Assembly (NCBI GenBank): GCA_946480695.1
Contig: CAMLKG010000008.1
Location: 77,829 to 141,828 of the forward strand
Direction of reading: 5' to 3'
Origin: an uncultured Cellvibrio sp.
Lineage (GTDB): Bacteria > Pseudomonadota > Gammaproteobacteria > Pseudomonadales > Cellvibrionaceae
Length of the DNA stretch: 64,000 bases
Made by a program: the position numbers and the translations under genes. The notes below the pieces were generated by a model, which was not told the origin of the DNA, searched no databases, and saw only the letters and a list, made by a program, of their open reading frames with translations. This document shows positions 18,371 to 27,326 of the stretch, in pieces. Numbering within the stretch: the first letter of the stretch is position 1; each line of letters starts with the position of its first letter.

Positions 18371-19873
18371 TTAAACACCGTCTTTCAAATGATAATAAGC
18401 TGCGTTGTGGCGCAATTCGGTTTTGAAATTGCGTACTGTGGTATCAGCACCGATCACCAACGCCTCAACACCAGCCATTTCCGCGTAATCCACGATTTCA
18501 TCGGCGGTCACACCCTGGGTGTAGGCACTGTGGTGCGCACCGCCAGCTTGAATCCAGGCAGCAGCGGAAATTTCCAGGTTGGGACGCGGCTCCCACAAGG
18601 CTTTTGCCACTGGCAATTTCGGTAACTCTTGCGGTGGGTTTACGGTGTCCACTTCATTGATGATGAAACGGAAACGAGTACCTATATCAATCAATGAAAT
18701 ACACAATGCAGGGCCTGCTTTGCCGGTGAAAATCAACCGCGCGATGTCGTTGCGGCAACCGATGGTGTGCAAGTGGACTTCCAGTTTCGGTTTCGCAGCA
18801 GCGATGGAAGGGCAAACTTCCAGCATGTGCGCACCCAATACCTGGTCAACACCGCCGAAGTGATAGGTGTAATCTTCCATAAAGGATGAACCGCCTTCAC
18901 GGCCTTTGGACATCACCTTGCAAATATGCACCATGGCTGCGGTTTTCCAATCGCCCTCACCGCCGTAACCAAAACCTTGCTGCATCAAGCGTTGCGTTGC
19001 CAGGCCGGGCAAGTTGGTCAAGCCGGTCAAATTTTCAAAACAGTTGGTGAATGCCCCGAAGCCACCTTCAGTGAGGAATTTCAACATACCCAATTCCAGG
19101 CGCGCTTCGTTTTTCAGCATTTCGAATTGATGGTCGTCATCAAAGATGGCGGGATTGACATCGTATTCTTTTTTGTAAATTTCAATTTGCGCGGCAACTT
19201 CCGCATCGGTAACCGCATCGACAACTTTTTGCAGGTCGCCCAAACCATACGCATGCACTTCGTAACCGAATTTGATTTGTGCAGATACTTTGTCGCCATC
19301 CGTTACCGCAACCTGGCGCATGTTGTCGCCGAAGCGCGCGACTTTCAAATTCTGGCTCGCATGCCAGCCCATAGCAACACGGCACCAGCTATCGATTTGC
19401 TGTTGTACCGATGCAGTTGCCCAATGGCCGACTACAACTTTACGCTCTTGGCGCAGGCGTGTGCTGACATGGCCAAATTCGCGGTCGCCGTGCGCACTTT
19501 GGTTCAGGTTCATAAAGTGCATGTTGATATCGGCAAACGGCAATTCAGCATTAAATTGGGTGTGCAAATGCATGTAGGGTTTGTTCAATGCGGTCAAACC
19601 CGCGATCCACATTTTTGCGGGGGAGAACGTGTGCATCCATAAGATCAGGCCGACGCAGTTCGGATTGCTGTTGGCAGCTTGCGCAACCGCGAGGATTTCC
19701 GCCGGTGACTTAACCGTTTCCTGCGCAACGATTTTGATCGAAATAGTATTCGATTCGGTTAAACCCGCCGCAATTTTCTGGCTGTTCTCGGCGACTTGTT
19801 TTAATACGCCTGGACCATACAGATGTTGTGAGCCGGTAACCAACCAGACTTCTTTATCGCCGTAAATTTTCAT
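18371..19873 (-). CDS. araA: L-arabinose isomerase
   Basis: A 500-residue cytoplasmic enzyme, the same length as Escherichia coli AraA. It converts L-arabinose to L-ribulose using a divalent metal, usually manganese. Conserved blocks are clear: [13 protein letters not shown] at the N-terminus, [34 protein letters not shown] (containing one of the catalytic glutamates), [11 protein letters not shown] and [10 protein letters not shown] with its metal-binding histidines. GAGGAT lies upstream of the ATG. It is third in the araB-araD-araA run, separated from araD by a 103-bp gap with two hairpins. Confidence 0.97.
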   Translation of the reverse strand: MKIYGDKEVWLVTGSQHLYGPGVLKQVAENSQKIAAGLTESNTISIKIVAQETVKSPAEILAVAQAANSNPNCVGLILWMHTFSPAKMWIAGLTALNKPYMHLHTQFNAELPFADINMHFMNLNQSAHGDREFGHVSTRLRQERKVVVGHWATASVQQQIDSWCRVAMGWHASQNLKVARFGDNMRQVAVTDGDKVSAQIKFGYEVHAYGLGDLQKVVDAVTDAEVAAQIEIYKKEYDVNPAIFDDDHQFEMLKNEARLELGMLKFLTEGGFGAFTNCFENLTGLTNLPGLATQRLMQQGFGYGGEGDWKTAAMVHICKVMSKGREGGSSFMEDYTYHFGGVDQVLGAHMLEVCPSIAAAKPKLEVHLHTIGCRNDIARLIFTGKAGPALCISLIDIGTRFRFIINEVDTVNPPQELPKLPVAKALWEPRPNLEISAAAWIQAGGAHHSAYTQGVTADEIVDYAEMAGVEALVIGADTTVRNFKTELRHNAAYYHLKDGV

Positions 19874-19902
19874 TTATCTATCCTCAATTTTTTTCGTTTA
19901 TT

Positions 19903-19961
19903 GTTGGGCATCGCTGCCCAACCTACAATGTGCTTTCGTCGGATGGGCAGCAGTGCCCATC
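19903..19961. repeat. Two tandem hairpins between araD and araA
   Basis: GTTGGGCA/TGCCCAAC (19903-19922) and GATGGGCA/TGCCCATC (19942-19961) each form an 8-bp stem with a 4-nt loop. The two stems share the GGGCA/TGCCC core. Neither has a U tract. They probably shape mRNA decay or reduce read-through into araA. Confidence 0.5.
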
Positions 19962-19976
19962 AACGATGCTGTTCAA

Positions 19977-20669
19977 TCATTTCTGCCCGTAATAAGCATT
20001 TTTTCCGTGCTTGCGCAAATAATGTTTATCCACAATGCCTTGTTTTAACGGCGCGGTGTTTTGTTGCAAGGTTTTGGTCAGGTACGCCATGCGTGCAATT
20101 TCTTCCAGGATTACCGCATGATATACCGCATCGGCACCATTTTTGCCCCAGGTGAAAGGCGCGTGGCCGGCGACAATGACCATAGGTACTTCTTTCGGGC
20201 TGCGATCTTTGAAGCAATCGGTAATTTGTACCCCGGTTTCTTCTTCGTAATCGCGTTCGATTTGCTCGTCTGTCATTACCGCCGTGCAGGGAATTTCACC
20301 GTAGGCGTAGTCCGCATGGGTAGTGCCATAGCAAGGAATAGCCTGCTGGGTTTGTGCCCAGGCAGTCGCGTAGGTGGAGTGTGTATGCGTAACACCGCCA
20401 ATCGTTTCAAAGTGGCGATATAAATGCGTGTGGGTTTTGGTATCGGAAGAAGGACGCATTTTTCCTTCCACAATGTTATTTTCCAAATCGACAATTACGA
20501 TGTCGTCTGCTGTCATGACCTCATAAGCCACGCCGCTCGGTTTAATCGCAATAACGCCTTTGCTACGATCAATTTGCGATACATTGCCCCAGGTATATAC
20601 CACCAGGTTGCGGCGTTGCAATTCCATATTGGCTTCGTAGACTTCGCGTTTTAATTCGCTATAACTCAT
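19977..20669 (-). CDS. araD: L-ribulose-5-phosphate 4-epimerase
   Basis: A 230-residue class II aldolase/epimerase family enzyme. It converts L-ribulose 5-phosphate to D-xylulose 5-phosphate, which enters the pentose phosphate pathway. The zinc-binding histidines are in GGVTHTHSTYAT and in VAGHAPFTWG. The substrate-phosphate region is seen in IKPSGV. The ATG overlaps the araB stop codon by four bases (ATGA), so translation of the two is probably coupled. Confidence 0.96.
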   Translation of the reverse strand: MSYSELKREVYEANMELQRRNLVVYTWGNVSQIDRSKGVIAIKPSGVAYEVMTADDIVIVDLENNIVEGKMRPSSDTKTHTHLYRHFETIGGVTHTHSTYATAWAQTQQAIPCYGTTHADYAYGEIPCTAVMTDEQIERDYEEETGVQITDCFKDRSPKEVPMVIVAGHAPFTWGKNGADAVYHAVILEEIARMAYLTKTLQQNTAPLKQGIVDKHYLRKHGKNAYYGQK

Positions 20670-22336
20670 GAACGCGCACCTCCATCAACAAAGTTACCCA
20701 ACGCGCGATATTGTTGATAACGCTTGTCGTAAATCGCGGTCACTTGCGCATTGGGTGTGTAGGTTTTGCATACGCTGGAAGCCATAACTTTTTGCGCTTC
20801 GGCAACGCCGGGATAAACCCCGCCACATACCGCTGCGAAAATAGCGGCACCCAGGGCGCAGCTTTGCTCGCTTTCCAGGACTTCAATCGGACAATTCCAC
20901 ACATCAGCACAGGTTTGCATGACGAAATCGGATTTCTTGGAAATACCGCCAATCGCCACAACGGAATTAACCGCAATACCTTCTTCTTTAAAACGTTCGA
21001 TAATGGCGCGCGCACCAAACGCTGTTGCCTCCACCAGCGCACGGAAAACATGCGGGGCTTCGCTGCCCATTTTTAATCCGGCAATGGCCATGGATAGGGT
21101 TTGGTCCGCATCCGGCGTGCGGCGACCATTTACCCAATCCAATGCGGTGATTGTGGCTTCAGCCACCGGCAATGCACTTGCAGCCTCACTCAAGGCAACC
21201 AGGGTATTGTTTTCAATTTCTTCAATGAGCTTTTGTTTGGTGGCGTCATCTAACAACGAAGAACTGGCGAGCAGGTTTTGCACCGGCCAATTCACCAGGT
21301 TGCGGAACCACGCGTACAAATCGCCAAATGCAGATTGGCCCGCTTCCAAACCGACAAAGCCAGGCAGCACCGAACCATCAACCTGGCCGCAAATGCCACG
21401 AATGGATTTGTTGCCCACATCCGCGTAATTCGCCACGGTAATATCGCAGGTAGATGTGCCCATGATTTTGGTCAGCACACCGGGTTGCACTTTCGCGGCA
21501 ACCGCTCCCATATGGCAATCGAAAGCACTGAAACCTACCGGCGTATTAACAGGCAGGCCGAGCTTGTCGGCCCATTTGGCAGTAAGGCCGCCGCATACCT
21601 GGTCCGAGGTAAATGTTTCAGCGGGCAAGCGATCGCGCAAGCCATTAAGCAATGGGTCAATACCCACAAAAAAATCATTCGGCGGATAACCGCCCCAGCT
21701 TTGGTGCCACATTAATTTGTGGCCGGTAGCACAGCGCCCCATACGCAATTTGCCCGGGTGCGTAGTGTCAGTGAGCACCGCGGACATCCAGTCGCAATGT
21801 TCCACCCACAGGTAAGCCGCCCGGGCGACGGACGCGTCTTCACGTAACACATGCAGGGCTTTGGCCCAAAACCATTCGGAGGAATAAATTCCGCCTTCGT
21901 ATTTCAAATAATTTTCTGCGGAATTATTTGCAGCAGCAGTAATTTCCTGCGCCTCCTTGATTGCGGTGTGGTCTTTCCACAGCACAAACATGGCATTGGG
22001 GTTTTCCGCAAATTCCGGTTTCAGCGCGAGCGCAACACCTTCGCTATCCACGGCAATCGGGGTAGAGCCGGTGGTATCGAAACTAAGGCCGACAACCTGT
22101 TGCGCCGCACCGGCCGGAACCAGCTTCCACAACCCCTGCACCACTTGCTCAAGGCTTTCCAGGTAATCCAGTGGATGTTGGCGGAACTGGTCTTTCGCGG
22201 GCACGCAATACAAGCCTTTTTTCCAACGCGGGTAATAGACCACGTTGCTCGCCACTTCCTGACCGGTAAGGGCATCCACTAACAAGGCCCTGACAGAATC
22301 AGAACCATAATCCAGCCCCAGGGCATAAGAGGTCAT
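20666..22336 (-). CDS. araB: Ribulokinase
   Basis: A 556-residue FGGY-family kinase that phosphorylates L-ribulose with ATP. The N-terminal phosphate loop is LGLDYGSDSVRALLVD. Ribulokinase-specific blocks include HCDWMSAVLT, GVLTKIMGTSTCDI and FGARAIIE, with the ATP-site segment VAIGGISKKS near the C-terminus. It is the first gene of the minus-strand arabinose run. AAGGTGAG precedes the ATG closely. A perfect operator-like palindrome lies 65 bp upstream at 22401-22413, so the whole run is probably repressed or induced from there. Confidence 0.96.
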   Translation of the reverse strand: MTSYALGLDYGSDSVRALLVDALTGQEVASNVVYYPRWKKGLYCVPAKDQFRQHPLDYLESLEQVVQGLWKLVPAGAAQQVVGLSFDTTGSTPIAVDSEGVALALKPEFAENPNAMFVLWKDHTAIKEAQEITAAANNSAENYLKYEGGIYSSEWFWAKALHVLREDASVARAAYLWVEHCDWMSAVLTDTTHPGKLRMGRCATGHKLMWHQSWGGYPPNDFFVGIDPLLNGLRDRLPAETFTSDQVCGGLTAKWADKLGLPVNTPVGFSAFDCHMGAVAAKVQPGVLTKIMGTSTCDITVANYADVGNKSIRGICGQVDGSVLPGFVGLEAGQSAFGDLYAWFRNLVNWPVQNLLASSSLLDDATKQKLIEEIENNTLVALSEAASALPVAEATITALDWVNGRRTPDADQTLSMAIAGLKMGSEAPHVFRALVEATAFGARAIIERFKEEGIAVNSVVAIGGISKKSDFVMQTCADVWNCPIEVLESEQSCALGAAIFAAVCGGVYPGVAEAQKVMASSVCKTYTPNAQVTAIYDKRYQQYRALGNFVDGGARS

Positions 22337-22400
22337 GAACTCACCTTCTATCTACATTAATATGCTTTGTATTAATATTGACTCATCAGAGGATATTAAT

Positions 22401-22413
22401 ATTGTATGACAAT
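22401..22413. promoter_or_regulatory. Candidate arabinose-regulon operator, ATTGT-ATG-ACAAT
   Basis: A perfect inverted repeat with a 3-nt spacer. With flanks it reads ATATTGTATGACAATATA. It is the best copy in the window and sits 65 bp upstream of araB, in an AT-rich promoter region. A FadR-type GntR regulator is the most likely binder; this is inferred from pattern only. Confidence 0.6.
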
Positions 22414-22484
22414 ATATTCTCAGCAAGCCTATCCCGTGTCAATCAATTTGGAGTGACAGGAAATGGCTTTACGTTATTTCACGC

Positions 22485-23453
22485 TCATTTGGCGGCGCCC
22501 GCAGCCTTATTTGCGACTACCCCTTCGCTCGTCATGATGATGCGCTTGATTGTGCCATCCGGATTATAGAAAAGCTCATCAATACTCACCGAACGCCGAT
22601 ACTGGCCACCGTCCGGGCGCCCCGCACCGGTGTGATAAATAAAATAATGCCTGTTGTTGAATTCAATAATCGCCTGATGGTTAGTGGGGGTATTTCCCGC
22701 CACCTCATTCAGGATGCCCTGGTATTCCCAAGGGCCGGTAATACGTTTAGCCATTGCATAACCCAGCTTTTCCGGAAAACCCATCGCATAGGACAAATAA
22801 TAGTTGTCCTTGTATTTGTGCACCCAGATTGCCTCGGTAAATTCCGGTAAACCTTTAATAGCCTGGATGGGTCCATCCAGTTCAACCATGTTGGGCTTGA
22901 GTTTGGCGTAGCGCGGCTTGGTATTACCCCAAAAGAGATAAGCCTGGCCGTCGTCATCGATAAATACCGATGGGTCAATATCATCCCAATCATTGGGCGT
23001 ATCGGTGGTCATGTCGTTGGTAATCAGTGCCTTGCCAAGCGCATCCTTAAACGGGCCGAGCGGACTATCGCCCACCGCCACACCTATCGCAAAACCGGGC
23101 CTGGTGTCGTTGTGGCGCGCCGTGATATACCAATAGAACTTGCCATCCTTCTCAATAACCTGGCTCGCCCAGGCATCCCCCTTGGCCCATTTGAAGTCTT
23201 TGACCTTAAGCAAAGGGCCGTGCGCCTCCCAGTTCACCATGTCATCGGAAGACCAGACCAGCCAGTCGTGCATCTCAAAAAATTTGGTATTGTCCTTGGC
23301 CTCATCGTGACCGGCATATAGGTATACCTTTCCCTTATGAACCAGCGCAGCCGGGTCAGCGGTAAAAACATCGGGAAATATCGGGTTAGCTGCCTGGGTC
23401 GCACCGACAGCAACAGCCCAAACAAGTATTAGGGATCTAACCAGGAAACGCAT
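22485..23453 (-). CDS. Secreted GH43 alpha-L-arabinofuranosidase/beta-xylosidase-like enzyme
   Basis: A 322-residue protein with a signal peptide (MRFLVRSLILVWAVAVGATQA). It has one GH43 domain and no accessory module. The catalytic base is Asp33 in FTADPAALV. The pKa-modulating Asp is in DDIDPSVFID and the acid Glu in EFTEAIWVHK. NHQAIIEF and FIYHTG are typical of the last blade. It resembles small GH43 enzymes acting on arabinofuranosyl or xylosyl side chains; I cannot fix the subfamily. It lies between araB and the divergent dehydratase unit, with an operator-like site 80 bp upstream at 23534-23546. Confidence 0.85.
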   Translation of the reverse strand: MRFLVRSLILVWAVAVGATQAANPIFPDVFTADPAALVHKGKVYLYAGHDEAKDNTKFFEMHDWLVWSSDDMVNWEAHGPLLKVKDFKWAKGDAWASQVIEKDGKFYWYITARHNDTRPGFAIGVAVGDSPLGPFKDALGKALITNDMTTDTPNDWDDIDPSVFIDDDGQAYLFWGNTKPRYAKLKPNMVELDGPIQAIKGLPEFTEAIWVHKYKDNYYLSYAMGFPEKLGYAMAKRITGPWEYQGILNEVAGNTPTNHQAIIEFNNRHYFIYHTGAGRPDGGQYRRSVSIDELFYNPDGTIKRIIMTSEGVVANKAAGAAK

Positions 23454-23533
23454 CTGTACCTCTCTTAATTCCTGGCCCCGCCAGGAGCAAACCTTATGTA
23501 CCGACAGGAATGTCGGGGTTGATTTATATTGAT

Positions 23534-23546
23534 ATTATAATACAAT
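23534..23546 (-). promoter_or_regulatory. Operator-like site, ATTGT-ATT-ATAAT
   Basis: The minus strand reads ATTGTATTATAAT, one mismatch in the right arm relative to ATTGT-N3-ACAAT. It lies 80 bp upstream of the secreted GH43 start at 23453. Confidence 0.45.
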
Positions 23547-23650
23547 TAAATCAAGCTAAGCAGTGAAAAGTTTACGGTCAGGCCTGTAACAACAGGCAAA
23601 TATTCGTAAAAGCACTATTGGGTCATTGCCCGAGCCCCGCACAAACCTAT

Positions 23651-23663
23651 ATTGTATGACTTT
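23651..23663 (+). promoter_or_regulatory. Operator-like site, ATTGT-ATG-ACTTT
   Basis: The left arm and spacer are identical to the araB site (ATTGTATGAC). The right arm is degraded. It lies 32 bp upstream of the arabinonate dehydratase ATG, so it would overlap a promoter or leader of that six-gene unit. Confidence 0.4.
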
Positions 23664-23695
23664 AATAATAATGGCCAATCCAGATGTAGCCAGTC

Positions 23696-25447
23696 ATGAG
23701 CCGCGATAATAAGACAAAGTATCCAACCAAATCCCTGCGCAGTGCCGAATGGTTCGGCAGCCAGGACAAAAACGGCTTCATGTACCGGAGTTGGATGAAG
23801 AACCAGGGCATTCCCGAGCACCACTTCCAGGGCAAACCCGTTATCGGTATCTGCAATACCTGGTCGGAACTTACCCCCTGCAACAGCCATTTCCGTGAAC
23901 TGGCCGAAAGTGTCAGGCGCGGCATCCTGGAAGCTGGCGGTGTACCGGTTGAATTTCCGGTATTTTCCAATGGCGAATCCAACCTTCGCCCTACCGCCAT
24001 GCTGACCCGCAACCTCGCGGCGATGGATGTGGAGGAGTCCATTCGCGGTAATCCGATTGACGGCGTTGTGCTGCTAGCGGGTTGCGACAAAACCACCCCC
24101 GCGCTGGTCATGGGTGCCGCCAGTTGTGACCTGCCCACCATTGTTGTCACCGGCGGCCCCATGTTGAATGGCAAGCATAAGGGAAAGGATGTCGGCTCCG
24201 GCACCCTGGTGTGGCGCATGAGCGAGGACTACAAAGCCGGCCGGATCTCCCTGCAGGAGTTTATGGACGCAGAGGCGGATATGTCCCGCTCCGTCGGCAC
24301 CTGCAATACCATGGGCACCGCGAGCACCATGGCTTGTATGGTTGAATCGCTCGGTTTATCACTACCGCAGAATGCGGCGATTCCCGCCGTGGATGCGCGC
24401 CGCAAAACCCTTGCCTATGCCTCCGGTATGCGCATCGTCGCCATGGTGAATGAAGACTTGCGCATGTCCCGCTTGCTTACGCGCGCGAGCATCATTAATG
24501 CCATTCGCACCATCGCAGCGATTGGCGGTTCCACCAATGCGGTTATCCATTTGAAAGCCATAGCCGCGCGCCTGGAAATTCCATTAACGTTGGACGACTG
24601 GCAAACCTACGGCCAACAAATTCCGACGTTGGTAAACCTGCAACCTTCCGGCGAATTTTTAATGGAAGATTTTTATTATGCCGGAGGCTTGCCCGCCGTA
24701 TTAAAACGCTTGGGCGAGACAGGTTTATTAAATAAAGAATGCTTAACCGCAAATGGAAAAACGCTGTGGGAAAATAATTCGCAAGCGCCCTGTTACAACG
24801 ATGAAGTGATCCGCACCCTGGATAACCCCCTCTGCGCCGGCGGCGGCATTTGCATCCTGCGCGGCAACCTTGCCCCGCGCGGGGCAGTGTTAAAACCAAG
24901 CGCCGCCTCACCGCACTTAATGAAGCATCGCGGTCGCGCCATTGTGTTTGAAAGCTTTGACCATTACAAAGAACGCATTATGGACGACTCATTGGATGTG
25001 GATGCCAGCAACGTCCTGGTATTAAAAAATTGCGGTCCCAAGGGTTACCCCGGAATGCCCGAGGTGGGTAACATGGGGTTGCCGCCGAAATTGTTAAAAC
25101 AGGGCGTTACCGATATGGTACGCATTTCCGATGCGCGCATGAGCGGCACCGCCTTCGGCACAGTGGTACTGCATGTCGCACCGGAGGCGGAGGAACTGGG
25201 CCCGCTCGCGGCTGTGCAGGATGGCGACTGGATTTGCCTGGACACAGAGGCCGGTTTGCTGGAACTCGAAGTAAGTGCGGAAGAAATAAGGTTGCGGCTT
25301 GACCACCTGCGCGCGCGCAAAGTGCCGAAAAAAACCGGTGGTTATTTGCAGCTCTATATTGAACATGTCATGCAAGCTGATGAAGGTTGCGATTTTGATT
25401 TCCTGGTGGGTTGTCGCGGTGCGGCTGTTCCCGGCCACTCACATTGA
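23696..25447 (+). CDS. L-arabinonate dehydratase (IlvD/Edd family)
   Basis: A 583-residue iron-sulfur dehydratase. The three cluster cysteines are visible: Cys62 in LTPCNSHF, Cys130 in AGCDKTTP and Cys203 in GTCNTMGTAS. The sequence resembles the Rhizobium leguminosarum L-arabinonate dehydratase far more than dihydroxy-acid dehydratase or Caulobacter xylonate dehydratase. Shared features include RRKTLAYASG, LAPRGAVLKPSAASPHL and the C-terminal GCRGAAVPGHSH. It converts L-arabinonate to 2-keto-3-deoxy-L-arabinonate in the oxidative arabinose route. The dehydrogenase gene starts 12 bp after its stop. D-galactonate or D-fuconate as alternative substrates are known in this subfamily. Confidence 0.88.
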   Translation: MSRDNKTKYPTKSLRSAEWFGSQDKNGFMYRSWMKNQGIPEHHFQGKPVIGICNTWSELTPCNSHFRELAESVRRGILEAGGVPVEFPVFSNGESNLRPTAMLTRNLAAMDVEESIRGNPIDGVVLLAGCDKTTPALVMGAASCDLPTIVVTGGPMLNGKHKGKDVGSGTLVWRMSEDYKAGRISLQEFMDAEADMSRSVGTCNTMGTASTMACMVESLGLSLPQNAAIPAVDARRKTLAYASGMRIVAMVNEDLRMSRLLTRASIINAIRTIAAIGGSTNAVIHLKAIAARLEIPLTLDDWQTYGQQIPTLVNLQPSGEFLMEDFYYAGGLPAVLKRLGETGLLNKECLTANGKTLWENNSQAPCYNDEVIRTLDNPLCAGGGICILRGNLAPRGAVLKPSAASPHLMKHRGRAIVFESFDHYKERIMDDSLDVDASNVLVLKNCGPKGYPGMPEVGNMGLPPKLLKQGVTDMVRISDARMSGTAFGTVVLHVAPEAEELGPLAAVQDGDWICLDTEAGLLELEVSAEEIRLRLDHLRARKVPKKTGGYLQLYIEHVMQADEGCDFDFLVGCRGAAVPGHSH

Positions 25448-25458
25448 CGGAAAGCAAA

Positions 25459-26226
25459 ATGACGCTCACCAACCAATACCCAAGCTTGGAAAATAAAATT
25501 GTATTGATTACCGGCGGCGCATCCGGCATCGGCGCCAACCTGGTGGAAGCCTTTTGCTACCAGGGCGCGCAGGTCTGTTTTATAGATATTCGCGATGAGG
25601 ATGCACATAGGCTGGTGGACCAATTAAGCCAGGGGGCTGCCACCGCGCCGCGTTATTACCGGTGCAATTTATTAAATATTCCCAAGTTGCAAGCCACTAT
25701 CAAACAGATTTACAACGACCTCGGCCCGATCAATGTATTGGTCAACAACGCGGCCAACGATACTCGCCACGATTTTCGCAAAGTTACCGTGGATTATTGG
25801 AACGAACGCCTCGCGGTAAACCTGCGCCATCTTTTTTTTGCGGCGCAGGCAGTGTATGAACATATGCTTGAATTGGGTGGAGGCTCCATCATTAACCTGG
25901 GCTCCATGAGTTGGTACGCCACCCAGGGCGGTATGCCCGGTTACACCAGTTCCAAAGCGGCCATTGAAGGTATGACACGCGGGCTGGCGCGCGATATGGG
26001 CGGCGATAATATCCGCGTCAACACCCTGGTGCCCGGCTGGGTAATGACTGATCGCCAGGTGGCGATGCTGACGAAAGAAAAATCAGCAAAGAATATTTTG
26101 GAAAACCAGTGCTTGAAAAAATCCGTAATGCCGGAAGACATTAGCGCTATGGCGTTATTCCTGGCGTCGGATGACAGCCGTTTATGCACCGCGCAACATT
26201 TTATTGTTGATGGCGGGTGGGTATAA
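25459..26226 (+). CDS. SDR-family pentose (L-arabinose/D-xylose) 1-dehydrogenase
   Basis: A 255-residue classical short-chain dehydrogenase. The cofactor motif is TGGASGIG (18-25). NNAAND follows at about 97-101. Catalytic residues are Ser near 149-151 (LGSMSW), Tyr162 and Lys166 (GYTSSKA). The order YPSL...ITGG, NLRHLFF, GLARDMG and LASDDSRLCT closely resembles Caulobacter XylB, a xylose dehydrogenase, and Burkholderia-type arabinose/galactose dehydrogenases. It oxidises C1 of the sugar to the lactone. The ATG at 25459 has GGAAAG upstream; a longer frame from 25411 overlaps the dehydratase and is unlikely. The arabinonate dehydratase partner favours L-arabinose. Confidence 0.85.
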   Translation: MTLTNQYPSLENKIVLITGGASGIGANLVEAFCYQGAQVCFIDIRDEDAHRLVDQLSQGAATAPRYYRCNLLNIPKLQATIKQIYNDLGPINVLVNNAANDTRHDFRKVTVDYWNERLAVNLRHLFFAAQAVYEHMLELGGGSIINLGSMSWYATQGGMPGYTSSKAAIEGMTRGLARDMGGDNIRVNTLVPGWVMTDRQVAMLTKEKSAKNILENQCLKKSVMPEDISAMALFLASDDSRLCTAQHFIVDGGWV

Positions 26227-26289
26227 AAGATTCGATTAACAATGAATTAAACACTTTTAAAAATAATTTTTCCTACGCGAGGAACGACC

Positions 26290-27234
26290 ATGAAAAGTTT
26301 ATTTAAAACCCTGACACTCGCTGCTGCTATCGGCATCAGCGCTACCGCAAATGCGATTACCGTTGGTTTTGCACAAGTCGGCTCCGAATCCGGATGGCGC
26401 ACCAGTTTTTCCGAATCGGTAAAAGCGGAAGCGGAAAAGCGCGGTATTACATTGAAATTTTCCGACGCGCAACAAAAACAGGAAAACCAGATTAAAGCGG
26501 TACGCAGTTTTATCGCGCAACGGGTGGATGCCATTTTAATTGCACCAGTCGTTGAGACCGGGTGGCAACCGGTATTAATGGAAGCGAAACGCGCACGCAT
26601 TCCTGTCATTATCCTGGATCGCAACGTCTCTGTAACTGACCACTCCCTATACCTCACCCGCATCGCGCCGGATTTTGAAGTGGAAGGCCAACGCGCAGCC
26701 AACTGGCTTACCGAAAAAACCCAGGGTAAATGCAATATTCTGGAGCTGCAAGGCACTGTGGGTTCCAGCGCGGCATTGGGCCGCATGAAAGGCTTTAATG
26801 AAACCATTGCAAAATTTCCCGAAACCAAAATTGTGCGCAGCCAAACCGCAGAATTTACGCGTGCGAAAGGTAAGGAAGTGATGGAAACCATGCTGAAAGC
26901 CGAAAACGGCGGCAAAGGTATTTGTGCAATTTGGGCCCATAACGACGAGATGGCGTTGGGCGCAATCCAGGCGGTAAAAGAAGCAGGTTTGCAACCGGGT
27001 AAGGATATTTTTATCGTTTCGGTTGATGCCGTGGATGACGCGCTGAAAGCAATTGTTGCCGGCGAGATTAACGTATCCGTTGAACTGAGCCCGCACCTCG
27101 GCGGTCCGGCGTTTGATGTGATTAACGAACACCGCGCGGGTAAAAAGGAATTCGATAAATGGATCCGCATGGGCGGCGCTGTTTATACCGCCGAGAACGC
27201 CGCCGCTGAATTAACCCAGCGTGGTGTTAAATAA
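26290..27234 (+). CDS. ABC transporter sugar-binding protein, YtfQ-like
   Basis: A 314-residue periplasmic binding protein with a signal peptide ending near ATANA. The mature start (ITVGFAQVGSESGWR) and blocks QQKQENQIKAVRSFIAQ, VILDRNV and WAHNDEMALGAIQA are those of E. coli YtfQ (GafA), which binds galactofuranose. Related proteins in Shewanella and other genera serve arabinose uptake. Because its neighbours make and use arabinofuranose, the ligand here is probably L-arabinose or arabinofuranose. It lies 63 bp after the dehydrogenase gene in one unit with three further transporter genes. A hairpin follows its stop codon. Confidence 0.9.
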   Translation: MKSLFKTLTLAAAIGISATANAITVGFAQVGSESGWRTSFSESVKAEAEKRGITLKFSDAQQKQENQIKAVRSFIAQRVDAILIAPVVETGWQPVLMEAKRARIPVIILDRNVSVTDHSLYLTRIAPDFEVEGQRAANWLTEKTQGKCNILELQGTVGSSAALGRMKGFNETIAKFPETKIVRSQTAEFTRAKGKEVMETMLKAENGGKGICAIWAHNDEMALGAIQAVKEAGLQPGKDIFIVSVDAVDDALKAIVAGEINVSVELSPHLGGPAFDVINEHRAGKKEFDKWIRMGGAVYTAENAAAELTQRGVK

Positions 27235-27256
27235 TTTCCGATTCAACCTTGTGCCC

Positions 27257-27287
27257 GGCAGGGCCTTTATGAAAAAAGCCCCTGCTG
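27257..27287 (+). repeat. Intercistronic hairpin after the binding-protein gene
   Basis: GCAGGG (27258-27263) and CCCTGC (27280-27285) pair across a 16-nt loop in the gap between the binding protein and the ATPase. Hairpins at this place commonly stabilise the upstream mRNA so that binding protein exceeds ATPase and permease. No U tract follows. Confidence 0.4.
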
Positions 27288-27326
27288 GAAAACGCGCTAT
27301 GAAGTTCCCAACAGAATTAATCAACT

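Noticed and set aside
18926..19642. 238-codon open frame antisense to araA
   Set aside because: araA is unambiguous and the antisense product has no recognisable features.
22368..22400. ATATTAATAC-like string shared between the araB leader and the GH3 leader (near 51680)
   Set aside because: Low-complexity AT-rich promoter sequence; similarity is too weak to call a shared operator.
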